A program made the translations under genes and the position numbers. The notes under the pieces are model-generated. The model did no database searches, was not told the origin of the DNA, and saw only the letters and a program-made list of their open reading frames with translations. From the NCBI GenBank assembly GCA_016745015.1, contig JADGDH010000007.1:1-46233 (forward strand): a stretch of 46,233 nt of DNA. The letters run 5' to 3'. Position 1 is the first letter of the stretch. Each line of letters begins with the position of its first letter. This DNA is from Colwellia sp. GTDB lineage: Bacteria; Pseudomonadota; Gammaproteobacteria; Enterobacterales; Alteromonadaceae. Positions 17,398-26,566 of the stretch are shown piece by piece.

Positions 17398-18345
17398 CTA
17401 TTCATGCATTTGTACTTCTCTAGCTGCTTCTATAACTAATTTTCTAAACCATACATGGCTTGCATCGTGATGTAATAAAGGGCTCCAAATCATTTTTAAT
17501 TCCATGTCAGGGATTTCAAATGGTGGTTTAACTATGATGTAATTAGTATCATTTTTATGAAGCATTGCAGCTTTAGTAGGTAAAGTAGCGATTAAATTGT
17601 CTTCAAAAGCAAGTTGCATAGCGACATGGTAGTTTCGAGTGAATACTTTAATGTCGCGTTTTTTACCTAATTTTGCTAGTGATTCGTCTACCCAGCCGAG
17701 TTTTTGAACATCATTTGGATTCATACCAACACCAACACCAAAGCCAGTTTTTGATACCCAAACATGTTTTGCAGCAAGGTATGAATTTAAATTAAATTTA
17801 GTGACTACTGAGTTTTCAGCGCTTAATAGACAAGAAAAAGAATCGCGCCAAATAGATTTTTGGTGAAAAGACTGTGGTAATTCATCGAAACGGTTTATAG
17901 CCATGTCTATTTTACCCGCTTCCACATCATGAAAAGTAACATCGCTGGGTGTCATAATATCAATAGTTATATTGGGTGCTATTTTATTCAGGAGTTTTAA
18001 TAGTTTTGGTAACAAGGTTGATGCCGCATAGTCACTGGCCATAATGCGAAATACACGGGTACTATTTTGTTCGTTAAACTCTTCTTCACCTTGTAATGTT
18101 TCTTCTAATTCAAGTAATATTTTTCTAATGGCTGGTGATAATGTTCTTGCTCTTTCAGTGGGGGACATTCCGTCAGAAGTACGTACCAATATAGGATCAT
18201 TAAATAAGGTACGTAGTCTTTTTAAACCATTACTCATCGCTGGCTGAGTTATGTTTAGTTGACTAGCAGCACGGGTTACATTTTTTTCTCTAAGTAGAAC
18301 ATCTAAATAAACAAGTAGATTTAAATCAATTTTAGAAATATTCAT
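17398..18345 (-). CDS. LysR-family regulator of the aceA/lrgAB locus
   Basis: A LysR protein of the NodD/LeuO-like branch. The N-terminus LNLLVYLDVLLREKNVTRAASQLNITQPAMS is the typical winged helix, and a periplasmic-binding-like effector domain follows. I start it at the ATG at 18345, giving 315 residues and the canonical MxxxKIDLNLL opening. The ORF-track start adds nine residues and lacks a better ribosome site. It is divergent from aceA and directly upstream of lrgAB, so it most likely controls one or both in response to a C2/C3 carboxylate. The ligand is unknown. Confidence 0.85.
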   Translation of the reverse strand: MNISKIDLNLLVYLDVLLREKNVTRAASQLNITQPAMSNGLKRLRTLFNDPILVRTSDGMSPTERARTLSPAIRKILLELEETLQGEEEFNEQNSTRVFRIMASDYAASTLLPKLLKLLNKIAPNITIDIMTPSDVTFHDVEAGKIDMAINRFDELPQSFHQKSIWRDSFSCLLSAENSVVTKFNLNSYLAAKHVWVSKTGFGVGVGMNPNDVQKLGWVDESLAKLGKKRDIKVFTRNYHVAMQLAFEDNLIATLPTKAAMLHKNDTNYIIVKPPFEIPDMELKMIWSPLLHHDASHVWFRKLVIEAAREVQMHE

Positions 18346-18699
18346 CAGTTTAATAACTCCGAGCAAATACATAATTTAAATGAATATAAGCTAAGTTTCG
18401 ATATCAATCAATCAATATTAACGATTATTTCTTGCTATATTTTGATGTGTTTTGTTATGTTGAGCCATAACTGATTGTATTATCTTTACTAATTTTAATC
18501 GATGTTAATCTACATTTACTACTGTATTTCCCATATGAATGATGGCAATCATTGTTATATATTTCCTAAATGGTACTATTTTAAACTAAACTTTGTGTTG
18601 TTTGATGTGACAGCTTACACAAAGAGTTACATTTTAAATTTTCAATCAGGTTATAATCAAGTTTTATACTTGTCGATTAATACTACTGGAGAAAGTGAT
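18346..18699. promoter_or_regulatory. divergent promoter region between lysR and aceA
   Basis: No convincing gene lies here. The ORF track extends aceA upstream to 18502, but the translated extension (YYCISHMNDGNHCYIF...) is unlike isocitrate lyase, so I treat it as non-coding. The region must carry the lysR and aceA promoters. A run of ATCA repeats near 18405 (ATCAATCAATCAATATT) is the only visible local pattern and could be part of a regulator site. No single operator stands out. Confidence 0.5.
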
Positions 18700-20286
18700 A
18701 TGTCTAATTATCAAAGTGCAATTGAAGCGGTAAAAGCAATTAAAGAAAAAGCAGGTAGCTCTTGGGATGCTATAAACCCAGAATCTATAGCGCGTATGCG
18801 TGCGCAGAACAAATTCAAAACTGGTTTAGAGATTGCTCAGTACACTGCAGATATTATGCGTGCTGACATGGCTGCGTTCGATGCAGACAAAACTAAATAT
18901 ACACAATCTCTAGGTTGTTGGCATGGTTTTGTTGGTCAACAAAAAATGATTTCTATCAAGAAACATTTTGACGGTCAAACTGATCGTCGTTACTTATACC
19001 TTTCTGGTTGGATGGTAGCTGCATTACGTTCTGAGTTCGGTCCTCTTCCTGATCAATCTATGCACGAAAAAACGTCTGTAGCTTCATTGGTTGAAGAACT
19101 TTACACTTTCCTACGTCAAGCTGATGCACGTGAACTAGGCGGTCTTTTCCGTGAACTGGACGCTGCAAGCGATAGCGATAAAGCTGCGATTCAAGATAAA
19201 ATTGATAACCACGTTACTCACGTTGTGCCAATTGTTGCAGATATCGATGCTGGTTTTGGTAACGCAGAAGCGACTTACCTAATGGCTAAGCAAATGATTG
19301 AAGCGGGTGCTTGTGCTCTTCAAATTGAAAACCAAGTAGCTGATGAAAAGCAATGTGGTCACCAAGATGGTAAGGTAACTGTTCCTCATGCTGATTTCCA
19401 TTCTAAGATTCGTGCATTACGTCATGCTTTCTTAGAGTTAGGTATCGACAATGGTTTAATCGTTGCACGTACTGACTCTGAAGGTGCTGGTCTTACTAAA
19501 GAAATTGCTGTAGTTAAAGAGCCTGGTGATTCTGGTGATATCTATAACTCTTACTTAGACGTTGAAGAAATCAGCGTAGCTGACATGGAAGAAGGTGATG
19601 TATGCTTTAACCGTGACGGCAAACTTGTTCGTCCTAAGCGTTTACCTTCTGGTTTATACCAATTCCGCCAAGGTACTGGCCATGAACGTTGTGTATTTGA
19701 CTGTATTGGTGCACTTAATGCTGGTGCTGATCTACTTTGGATAGAAACTGCTGTACCAACAGTTCACGAAATTGCTGGTATGATGGATGATGTTCGTAAA
19801 GTACATCCAGATGCGAAACTTGTTTATAACAACTCTCCATCTTTCAACTGGACTATAAACTTCCGTCAGCAAACATATGACGCAATGGTTGAAGCGGGTG
19901 AAGATGTATCTGCTTATGTTCGTGCTGATTTAATGAATGTTGAATATGACGAAACTGAATTATCTGCTGTAGCTGACGAACGTATTCGTACTTTCCAAGC
20001 TGATACTGCACGTGAAGCGAACGTATTCCATCACTTGATTACGCTACCTACATACCATACTACTGCGTTGTCTGTAGACAACCTAGCTAAAGAATACTTT
20101 GGTGATGCGGCTATGCTTGGTTACGTTAAAAAAGTTCAACGTGAAGAAATTCGTCAGGGTATCGCTTGTGTGAAACATCAAAACATGTCTGGTTCAGACA
20201 TGGGTGATGATCACAAAGAATACTTTGCTGGTGAAAATGCTCTTAAAGCAGGTGGCGCGAAAAACACTTCTAACCAATTCGGTTAA
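18700..20286 (+). CDS. aceA: isocitrate lyase (long form)
   Basis: The enzyme splits isocitrate into succinate and glyoxylate, the first step of the glyoxylate shunt. I start at the ATG at 18700, which follows GGAG, and obtain 528 residues. This is the long ICL class known in Pseudomonas and, as I recall, in cold-adapted Colwellia maris. The catalytic Cys is in KQCGH (C219), with Q where the classic signature has K or R. Other landmarks are ADIDAGFGN, VARTDSEGAG and YNNSPSFNWT. Codon use is biased toward CGT, GGT and AAC, a sign of high expression. A terminator follows. Divergent from the LysR gene. Confidence 0.97.
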   Translation: MSNYQSAIEAVKAIKEKAGSSWDAINPESIARMRAQNKFKTGLEIAQYTADIMRADMAAFDADKTKYTQSLGCWHGFVGQQKMISIKKHFDGQTDRRYLYLSGWMVAALRSEFGPLPDQSMHEKTSVASLVEELYTFLRQADARELGGLFRELDAASDSDKAAIQDKIDNHVTHVVPIVADIDAGFGNAEATYLMAKQMIEAGACALQIENQVADEKQCGHQDGKVTVPHADFHSKIRALRHAFLELGIDNGLIVARTDSEGAGLTKEIAVVKEPGDSGDIYNSYLDVEEISVADMEEGDVCFNRDGKLVRPKRLPSGLYQFRQGTGHERCVFDCIGALNAGADLLWIETAVPTVHEIAGMMDDVRKVHPDAKLVYNNSPSFNWTINFRQQTYDAMVEAGEDVSAYVRADLMNVEYDETELSAVADERIRTFQADTAREANVFHHLITLPTYHTTALSVDNLAKEYFGDAAMLGYVKKVQREEIRQGIACVKHQNMSGSDMGDDHKEYFAGENALKAGGAKNTSNQFG

Positions 20287-20356
20287 TTGTTAATTTCTTA
20301 CTATGTTAAGATGTTAAGCGTTACTTAGGGTTTGCAAAAACCTGATAAAAATTAAT

Positions 20357-20392
20357 AAAGGCTAGAACTGTTAAAAGTTCTGGCCTTTTTGT
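20357..20392 (+). terminator. terminator of aceA
   Basis: AAAGGCTAGAACT (20357-20369) pairs with AGTTCTGGCCTTT (20376-20388) with one G-U pair and a 6-base loop, followed by TTGTTTTT. It lies about 70 bases after the aceA stop. Confidence 0.88.
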
Positions 20393-20456
20393 TTTTAACA
20401 GCTCTTTGTTTTAGAATATGAAGATTGTAACGGAATCGTAAGAGGAAGGGGGATGC

Positions 20457-20494
20457 CGTTATTATTGTTTAGCTTTGAGTAAACAATAATAACG
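20457..20494. repeat. 15-bp perfect AT-rich palindrome between aceA and the DUF481 gene
   Basis: CGTTATTATTGTTTA (20457-20471) and TAAACAATAATAACG (20480-20494) are perfect inverted repeats separated by 8 bases. Neither strand has a T-run beside it, so it is not a classic terminator. It lies between two convergent genes that already have one terminator. A short tandem run of TTAAAAA units follows at 20521-20543, just across the stop of the DUF481 gene. Confidence 0.6.
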
Positions 20495-20534
20495 ATAATA
20501 AGAAGAACGTAACTTAATGCTTAAAAATTAAAAA

Positions 20535-21317
20535 TTAAAAATTATAAATTAATGTCATTGACGTTTCAGTATTGGTATTCTCAAACTCAGGTTCAACTTC
20601 GGTATCGTGATCTATACGTAAAGCAAACTTAAGTTGTAATGCGTCAATTAACTGAGCGGTAACAGAGGTTTCAGATTTATAAACACTATTCTCACCAGAT
20701 TCAACCGCTTGTTTAGCTACAAAGTATTGTTTGAATTCCACAAAGTCATTGAATTTATGTGTGTATAAGGCTTGTGCCTGAATGATGAAGTTTGTATTAC
20801 TTGTTGATGGGTCTGCATTTGTTGCACGGGTAACATCATATTTTATACCTGGACCAATATCAGCAAAAAATGATGATGTTTCAGTTTCATACCAATGACG
20901 ACCCCAACCAGCAGAAAAAGAGCTTTGTGACTCAAACCCACTAAATTTATCTTGTTCGTAGGCAAGATTGCCATAAAGATAATTTTTTCCCGCTTCACCT
21001 ATGGTGTAATTGGTTTGTGTTAGTATGTCCCACTTATTATCTGTGGTTTCAAAGTTTTTATCGCCTGCATCATCTTCTGTTTCAAGTTTTTTAGCTAAAA
21101 TATTGAAAGCAACAACAGAACGCCATTTATCTTTTTCATGTTTTAAATTAAAACCCGCTTTTAAGTCTGCACTTTTCGTGTTACCCGTTTTATATAAAAA
21201 ACCTAGTTCAGCTGAAGCTGTGAATTCTGGTTTTTCTTTTGTAGCTTCTTCCGCTGTTACTGCATACGATGCTAGCGGCAGTATGCATAAAGTTGTTAGC
21301 GCTAATTTACGATTCAT
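20535..21317 (-). CDS. DUF481 family outer-membrane beta-barrel protein
   Basis: A probable outer-membrane protein of the DUF481 (YdiY-like) family. It has a signal peptide (MNRKLALTTLCILPLASYAVTA), a family opening with GFLYKTGNTKSADLKAG, alternating amphipathic strands throughout and a terminal Phe (LIYNF), the usual barrel C-terminus. The 260 residues match the family. E. coli YdiY is acid-induced, but no molecular function is known. It is transcribed alone. The TATAAATATTGACAAGG stretch before the ATG may contain part of the promoter. Confidence 0.85.
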   Translation of the reverse strand: MNRKLALTTLCILPLASYAVTAEEATKEKPEFTASAELGFLYKTGNTKSADLKAGFNLKHEKDKWRSVVAFNILAKKLETEDDAGDKNFETTDNKWDILTQTNYTIGEAGKNYLYGNLAYEQDKFSGFESQSSFSAGWGRHWYETETSSFFADIGPGIKYDVTRATNADPSTSNTNFIIQAQALYTHKFNDFVEFKQYFVAKQAVESGENSVYKSETSVTAQLIDALQLKFALRIDHDTEVEPEFENTNTETSMTLIYNF

Positions 21318-21362
21318 GGTGTTCCCTTGTCAATATTTATAGTGTTGAAAAATTAAATAATT

Positions 21363-22427
21363 TTACTTTATCAATGCCGCTAATTTTCCTGCCTGATAAA
21401 GATCAAACATGCTATCTAGGCTAATTGGCTTTATTTTACTGGCATTACCAGCGGTATTAAATGCTTCATAACGAGCAATACAAATTTCAGACATTGCTTT
21501 AGTTGTTTCAGCTAAAAATTTTCGAGGATCAAATTCACTTGGATTCTGTGCTAGAAAACGTCTTGTTGCGCCAGTTGATGCTAATCGTAAATCGGTATCA
21601 ATATTAATTTTGCGAACACCATTTTTTATGCCTTCTTGAATTTGCTTAACGGGTACACCATAAGTTTCTGGAATATTACCACCAAATTCATTTATTACGG
21701 CTAGCCATTCTTGTGGCACAGACGATGAACCATGCATAACTAAATGTGTATTAGGAATACGTTGATGTATGGCTTTAATACGATCAATAGCTAAAACATC
21801 ATCGGTAGGTGGACGAGTAAATTTATAAGCGCCATGTGACGTACCACAAGCTATAGCTAAAGCATCTACTTGTGTTTTCTTAACAAAATCAGCAGCTTCT
21901 TCTGGGTCTGTTAGCATTTGCTCCATAGTCAATTTACCTACAGCACCAATACCATCTTCCTCACCCGCTTCACCTGTTTCTAATGATCCCAAACAGCCTA
22001 GTTCGCCTTCAACAGATACGCCACAAGCATGTGCCATTTCAACCGTTTTACGGGTCACGTCTACATTATATTCATAATCGCTTGGCGTTTTACCATCGTC
22101 CATTAAAGAGCCATCCATCATTACTGATGAAAATCCTAATTGAATTGAACGTTGACATACGCTAGGTGAAGTACCGTGATCTTGATGCATTACTACAGGA
22201 ATATGAGGGAACTCTTCAATTGCTGCTAAAATTAAGTGGCGTAAAAATGGGGCTCCTGCGTACTTACGAGCACCTGCCGATCCTTGTAAAATAACAGGGC
22301 TATCTGTTTTGTTTGCTGCGATCATAATTGCTCGCACTTGCTCTAAATTATTTACATTAAATGCAGGGATGCCATATCCGAATTCAGCTGCATGATCTAG
22401 CATTTGACGCATTGAAATTAAAGCCAT
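21363..22427 (-). CDS. fba: class II fructose-bisphosphate aldolase (Calvin-cycle subtype)
   Basis: A zinc-dependent aldolase that interconverts fructose-1,6-bisphosphate with DHAP and glyceraldehyde-3-phosphate. Seen in order: [11 protein letters not shown], the metal and substrate region VMHQDHG with FSSVMMDGS, the glutamate [26 protein letters not shown] and NIDTDLRLA. The 354 residues match the CbbA-like subgroup, not the E. coli FbaA subgroup. It lies downstream of pgk with a 192-bp gap, so it may have a promoter of its own in addition to readthrough. Confidence 0.96.
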   Translation of the reverse strand: MALISMRQMLDHAAEFGYGIPAFNVNNLEQVRAIMIAANKTDSPVILQGSAGARKYAGAPFLRHLILAAIEEFPHIPVVMHQDHGTSPSVCQRSIQLGFSSVMMDGSLMDDGKTPSDYEYNVDVTRKTVEMAHACGVSVEGELGCLGSLETGEAGEEDGIGAVGKLTMEQMLTDPEEAADFVKKTQVDALAIACGTSHGAYKFTRPPTDDVLAIDRIKAIHQRIPNTHLVMHGSSSVPQEWLAVINEFGGNIPETYGVPVKQIQEGIKNGVRKINIDTDLRLASTGATRRFLAQNPSEFDPRKFLAETTKAMSEICIARYEAFNTAGNASKIKPISLDSMFDLYQAGKLAALIK

Positions 22428-22619
22428 TGATTACTCCTAGTTTTTTTGGGCTGGTTGAATTTTATTCTTTGTTTCTTTACGTGATATTTTTATTTCCTTA
22501 ACACAAATTATATCAGAACTTAAGGTGTTCAGGCAGCAAAAATTTCGAGTAAAAAAGAGGTGAGTTACGAACTACCTTTCAATTAAGAAGTTTATTCGAA
22601 ACTCTTTATTTGAAACTTG

Positions 22620-23801
22620 TTACTGTGTTTTTGCTCTTTGCTCTAATATTTCTACAGCGGGTAATTTTTTACCTTCTAAGAACTCTAAGAAAGCACCACC
22701 ACCTGTGGAAATATATGAAACTTTATCTTTAATATTATATTTATCTACTGCGGCTAGTGTATCGCCACCACCTGCAATTGAAAAGGCACTTGATTCGGCA
22801 ATTGCTTTGGCAATAGTTTCAGTGCCTTTACCAAACTGGTCAAATTCAAATACGCCAACTGGGCCATTCCAAACAATTGTGCCAGCATTCTTGATTATAT
22901 CAGCTAAACTTTTTGCTGACTCAGGACCAATATCAAAAATCATTTCATCATCAGTAACGTCGCTAACATTTTTTAATGTTGCTTCAGCGGTAGGTGAAAA
23001 CTCACTAGCCACAACTACATCACTAGGTACAGGTATATCACCATTGTTAGCTTGAGCTTGCTGGGTTAAGCGTTGAGCTTCTCCTACCAAACTTTCCTCA
23101 TATAAAGATTTTCCAACGTTATGTTTAGCTGCTGCAATAAAAGTGTTAGCAATTCCGCCACCAACGATAAGTTGATCTACAATAGTAGATAATGATTCTA
23201 AAACGGTTAGCTTGGTTGATACTTTTGAGCCACCAACAATAGCAACTAATGGGCGGGCAGGGTTATCTAGTGCTTTGCTTAAAGCATCTAATTCACCTAC
23301 TAGTAATGGGCCAGCACATGAGGTAGGTGCAAATTTAGCTACGCCATGAGTACTTGCTTGCGCGCGGTGAGCAGTGCCAAAAGCATCCATAACAAAAACA
23401 TCACACAGATTTGCAAGTTGCTTTGCTAATGCATCATCATTTTTCTTTTCACCTTGATTAAAACGCACGTTTTCAAAAATAACCAGTTCACCAGCCGCAA
23501 TTTCTACACCTGATAAGTAATCTTTCACTAAACGTACAGGATAATTAATAACAGCAGCTAGGTAATCAGCGACAGGTTTTAGAGAATATTCATCACTATA
23601 CTCTCCTTCAGTAGGGCGGCCAAGGTGTGACATTACCATAACTTTAGCACCTGCTTCTAATGCCTGTTTTATAGTTGGTAATGCTGCTTGTAGCCGTGCA
23701 TCTGAAGTGATTTTCCCTTCTTGAACTGGAACGTTTAAATCTTCACGAATTAAAACGCGTTTATTGGCTAAGTTTACATCAGCCATTTTAATAATTGTCA
23801 T
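22620..23801 (-). CDS. pgk: phosphoglycerate kinase
   Basis: The glycolytic and gluconeogenic kinase that moves the phosphate between 1,3-bisphosphoglycerate and ADP. The N-terminal signature is [13 protein letters not shown], followed by [13 protein letters not shown] and the hinge and nucleotide region with [20 protein letters not shown] and [13 protein letters not shown] are in the C-terminal domain. The 393 residues match. The upstream neighbour is rdgC (41-bp gap), not epd/gap as in the widespread epd-pgk-fba order. Confidence 0.97.
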   Translation of the reverse strand: MTIIKMADVNLANKRVLIREDLNVPVQEGKITSDARLQAALPTIKQALEAGAKVMVMSHLGRPTEGEYSDEYSLKPVADYLAAVINYPVRLVKDYLSGVEIAAGELVIFENVRFNQGEKKNDDALAKQLANLCDVFVMDAFGTAHRAQASTHGVAKFAPTSCAGPLLVGELDALSKALDNPARPLVAIVGGSKVSTKLTVLESLSTIVDQLIVGGGIANTFIAAAKHNVGKSLYEESLVGEAQRLTQQAQANNGDIPVPSDVVVASEFSPTAEATLKNVSDVTDDEMIFDIGPESAKSLADIIKNAGTIVWNGPVGVFEFDQFGKGTETIAKAIAESSAFSIAGGGDTLAAVDKYNIKDKVSYISTGGGAFLEFLEGKKLPAVEILEQRAKTQ

Positions 23802-23842
23802 GTTTCACTCCAAATAAATAATAGTTTGTATAACGACTCTGA

Positions 23843-24766
23843 TTAGTCATTTTCTAATAAGTCAGTAGTTTTTAATGAGAATTCAGCCAGTAAATCGTGA
23901 ATGAATCGGTTCAATTCACCTGCCATTAAAGCAAAATCAGCATCCATCTTTGCAACAATATCGTCACTGTCTATATCGTCATTTTGTTCTTGAATTACGT
24001 CGAAAAATTTAATGCGTTTAATCGATAAATCATCACAGAGTACAAAGGATAATGACTCATCCCATTCAAGCGCTACTTTAACCATATATTTGTCTGCATT
24101 TAGGTGCGATGTTATTTCGTCACTTTCTAAATCTTGATTTTTCACTCTAATAACAGCACCATCATCGCCTAGAGAATTAAACTCTGCTTCCATACCTAGT
24201 TGAAATTTTGCGCCTAAATCTTTTTTTACTAACCAATCTGTCATGGTTTCGTCTGCTTGAATATCTGGCTCTAAACTTGTAACAGGCAATGTACCTAGTA
24301 CTTTGCGAAGTAGGGCTAATAAGTCTTCTGCTTTACCGCGCGCGCTAGCATTAATAACGATAATATTATCTTTAGGGCTAATATAAGCGTGAGTATCTGA
24401 AATACGAGAAAAAGCACGGGGTAATAATTCGAAAATAATGTCTTCTTTAAATTGTTCTTTTTCTTTTTTAGTTGCACCACGTCCTTGTTCTTGCTCAAGC
24501 AGATTAACCTTCTCTTCAATCATATCTTTGATAACGGGGGCAGGTAGTATTTTTTCTTCTTTTCTCGCACAGATTAAGAAGTTGTCATTGGCGCTATGCA
24601 CACTTGAGTGCCCATGTTTACCTAAGGCGTTAACCCAACCAAAGTGAGCTAACTCTGTTGAGCCACAGGGAGTGAATAGATGCTCTGATAAATGCTTTTC
24701 TAAATCTTGCTCTGAATGTTCGAACGGGCGAGTAAAAGCGAAAAAGTATAGGTTTTTAAACCACAT
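23843..24766 (-). CDS. rdgC: recombination-associated protein RdgC
   Basis: A ring-shaped dsDNA-binding protein that limits RecA activity and is associated with the nucleoid. I start at the ATG at 24766, which gives MWFKNLYFFAFTRPF, the usual RdgC opening. The ORF-track start adds ten residues. The length of 307 compares with 303 in E. coli. PCGSTELAHFGWVNALG and the repeated acidic stretches near the C-terminus fit the family. It lies upstream of pgk on the same strand with only 41 bases between. Confidence 0.94.
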   Translation of the reverse strand: MWFKNLYFFAFTRPFEHSEQDLEKHLSEHLFTPCGSTELAHFGWVNALGKHGHSSVHSANDNFLICARKEEKILPAPVIKDMIEEKVNLLEQEQGRGATKKEKEQFKEDIIFELLPRAFSRISDTHAYISPKDNIIVINASARGKAEDLLALLRKVLGTLPVTSLEPDIQADETMTDWLVKKDLGAKFQLGMEAEFNSLGDDGAVIRVKNQDLESDEITSHLNADKYMVKVALEWDESLSFVLCDDLSIKRIKFFDVIQEQNDDIDSDDIVAKMDADFALMAGELNRFIHDLLAEFSLKTTDLLEND

Positions 24767-25356
24767 AAGAAAGATCCTAGGCTTGAATGCCCACATTATT
24801 AAAAAAGAGTGAGGCAGATTTTTAAAAGAGTTATATTACCTGAAAAAAATAAGGGGATCATTAGCATTTATTAAAACTTATACCTAAGCAAGCTTAAAAT
24901 TCAAGTTTTCATATAATAAAAGTAATTGTGAATGTTTTAAGTACACATATCAGGTAATTCTATACGTTAACTAATATCTTGTTCTACTTCACTATGAGTA
25001 GTAATACTATTATTTAAAGAATTCTGTTTTCTGTTAACCCCCCATTTTTAGGTCTGTCAGCTTTTAATTGTGATGTGATAATTTTGTTTTTTGAATTAAT
25101 AAGTTAGCTTGTTATGTCTTGGTTAGGTATTTGCGAGAAATACTCGTTACTTTCATATGATTTAACTTTATTATAATTAAAATCAGTAGTTATATCAGAA
25201 TAGATTGATATTTTATCATGTTGTCATATTTATGTAATAAAGTGGTTGCTGTCATATTTATGTAATAAAGTGGTTATAGCATAGCTATCAAATTAATTTG
25301 TAAATTGTATTAGCTAACGATAAAAAAATATTTTTAATTATAAAAAAGGATTAAAC
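24767..25356. promoter_or_regulatory. 590-bp gap with divergent promoters of rdgC and the porin
   Basis: No gene is visible; the sequence is A+T-rich and stop-rich in all frames. The notable content is a 28-bp tandem repeat at 25222-25275 that contains Pho-box-like sequence (listed separately). The rest holds the rdgC promoter on the left and the porin leader on the right, which ends in the ribosome site AAAAGGA. Confidence 0.6.
25221..25275 (+). repeat. tandem 28-bp repeat with Pho-box-like units upstream of the porin
   Basis: The 26-base stretch TGTCATATTTATGTAATAAA plus GTGGTT occurs twice (25222-25247 and 25250-25275), with a period of 28 bp and no mismatch. Each copy reads (T/C)TGTCATATTTATGTAAT, whose first half matches the Pho-box half site CTGTCATA and whose second half matches at 5 of 7 positions. 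The distance to the porin start is about 80 bp, suitable for an activator site. Confidence 0.65.
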
Positions 25357-26331
25357 ATGAAACTAGTAAAAAATACGCTTGCTTTAACGGTATGTTCAAT
25401 TTTGGCTCAACCTGTATTTGCAGCAGGCAATGTAGAAAATGAAATAATTGATTTTTATGGAAAATTAAACCTTAGTATTGAAGCAGTGGATGAGGCAGGT
25501 GAAAATTTTAATGAATTAAAAAGCAATGCTTCTCGCGTTGGTGTAAAAGGAAAGTATAAACTTGAGACTGATTATGCTTTAACTGCTATTTACAGGCTTG
25601 AATGGCAAGTAAACGTTAATGATGATGATAAAGATAGCTTAACGGCTCGTAATCAATGGGTTGGTCTTCAAGGTGGTTTTGGTGAATTCACTGTAGGTCG
25701 TTCAGATACCACTTTAAAAGTGTCTCAAGGTAAGTTTGATTTATTTAATGATTATGAAGGTGATTTGAAAAACCTATTCATTGGTGAGAACCGTATTACT
25801 GATTCACTAACCTATAAATCCCCTAGTTATAAAAACGTTAGGTTTTTGGCAAGTTATATTCTTTCTAAAGATACAGACTTGGATAACCCATATTCAGTAG
25901 CGGTACAGTTTGGTGATGGTAGCTTGAAGAAAACTAACTTCTTTGTTTCACTTGCTCACGATGAAAACATGCAAGGTAAAAGTGCTATATATCAAACGAC
26001 ACGCTTAGTTGGTATGTACAAATTTGGAGATTTTCGTGTTGGTGGTATTTTAACTGAAAGTGAAGTTAGCGAAGGTGCATATTCAGGGGCAAGTGAAAAT
26101 GGTTATGCAGTCAATGCTTCATATAAAATAGGCAAAGTACTTGCTAAAGTGCAATACCAAGAGTTTGCGGGTGCTGATGCTATTAATATAGGTGCAGATT
26201 ATAAATTAGGTAAAAATACAAAAGTTTTTGCTTGGTATACTGATCGTGAAGGTTTGAGTTTTGATGAAGATACCATTAAAAAAGCAACGGAAGGTACTTA
26301 CTTTGCCATAGGTATGGAACAGAAGTTCTAG
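25357..26331 (+). CDS. Gram-negative general porin, possibly phosphate-regulated
   Basis: An outer-membrane trimeric-type porin. It has a signal peptide ending QPVFA, the opening strand IDFYGKLNLSIEA, SRVGVKGKYKL, the GEFTVGRSDT segment and a terminal Phe (MEQKF). The 324 residues fit a 16-strand barrel. The strong ribosome site AAAAGGA stands before the ATG. Just upstream is the duplicated Pho-box-like repeat, and phoB follows downstream, so this may be a PhoE/OprP-like anion porin (inference). Regulation by other factors is equally possible. A terminator follows. Confidence 0.88.
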   Translation: MKLVKNTLALTVCSILAQPVFAAGNVENEIIDFYGKLNLSIEAVDEAGENFNELKSNASRVGVKGKYKLETDYALTAIYRLEWQVNVNDDDKDSLTARNQWVGLQGGFGEFTVGRSDTTLKVSQGKFDLFNDYEGDLKNLFIGENRITDSLTYKSPSYKNVRFLASYILSKDTDLDNPYSVAVQFGDGSLKKTNFFVSLAHDENMQGKSAIYQTTRLVGMYKFGDFRVGGILTESEVSEGAYSGASENGYAVNASYKIGKVLAKVQYQEFAGADAINIGADYKLGKNTKVFAWYTDREGLSFDEDTIKKATEGTYFAIGMEQKF

Positions 26332-26364
26332 CTTTTATTTTAAATAATGTATTAAGAAAGTGAT

Positions 26365-26400
26365 ATCCGATATTGGCTAAACTAATATCGGATTTTTTTA
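26365..26400 (+). terminator. terminator of the porin gene
   Basis: ATCCGATATT (26365-26374) and AATATCGGAT (26384-26393) form a 10-bp stem with a 9-base loop, followed by seven T residues. It separates the porin from phoB. Confidence 0.9.
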
Positions 26401-26479
26401 TTTCTAAAGCCAAAGTATGCACAAAAGCGGCAGGGGGAGTATTATATTATTTTTTTACTTAACTTTTATTATTGAACCG

Positions 26480-26501
26480 CTGTCACAAAAATGTCATTTT
26501 T
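26480..26501 (+). promoter_or_regulatory. Pho box upstream of phoB
   Basis: CTGTCACAAAA followed by ATGTCATTTTT forms two 11-base units. It fits the consensus CTGTCATAWAWCTGTCAY in all but about two positions and stands 66 bp before the phoB start. It is consistent with the autoregulation of phoBR known in E. coli. Confidence 0.8.
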
Positions 26502-26566
26502 GTTATGCATAATAGTCATATTGAAAGTTAAAAATTATATGAAGTAAATCTATTTAAGGCATATGT

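Noticed and set aside
18502-18699. N-terminal extension of isocitrate lyase in the ORF track
   Set aside because: The translated extension is unlike the family, and a good ribosome site precedes the ATG at 18700.
20521-20543. TTAAAAA tandem repeat as a phase-variable tract
   Set aside because: The repeat lies at and after the stop codon of the DUF481 gene. Loss or gain of a unit would leave the same last codons and stop.
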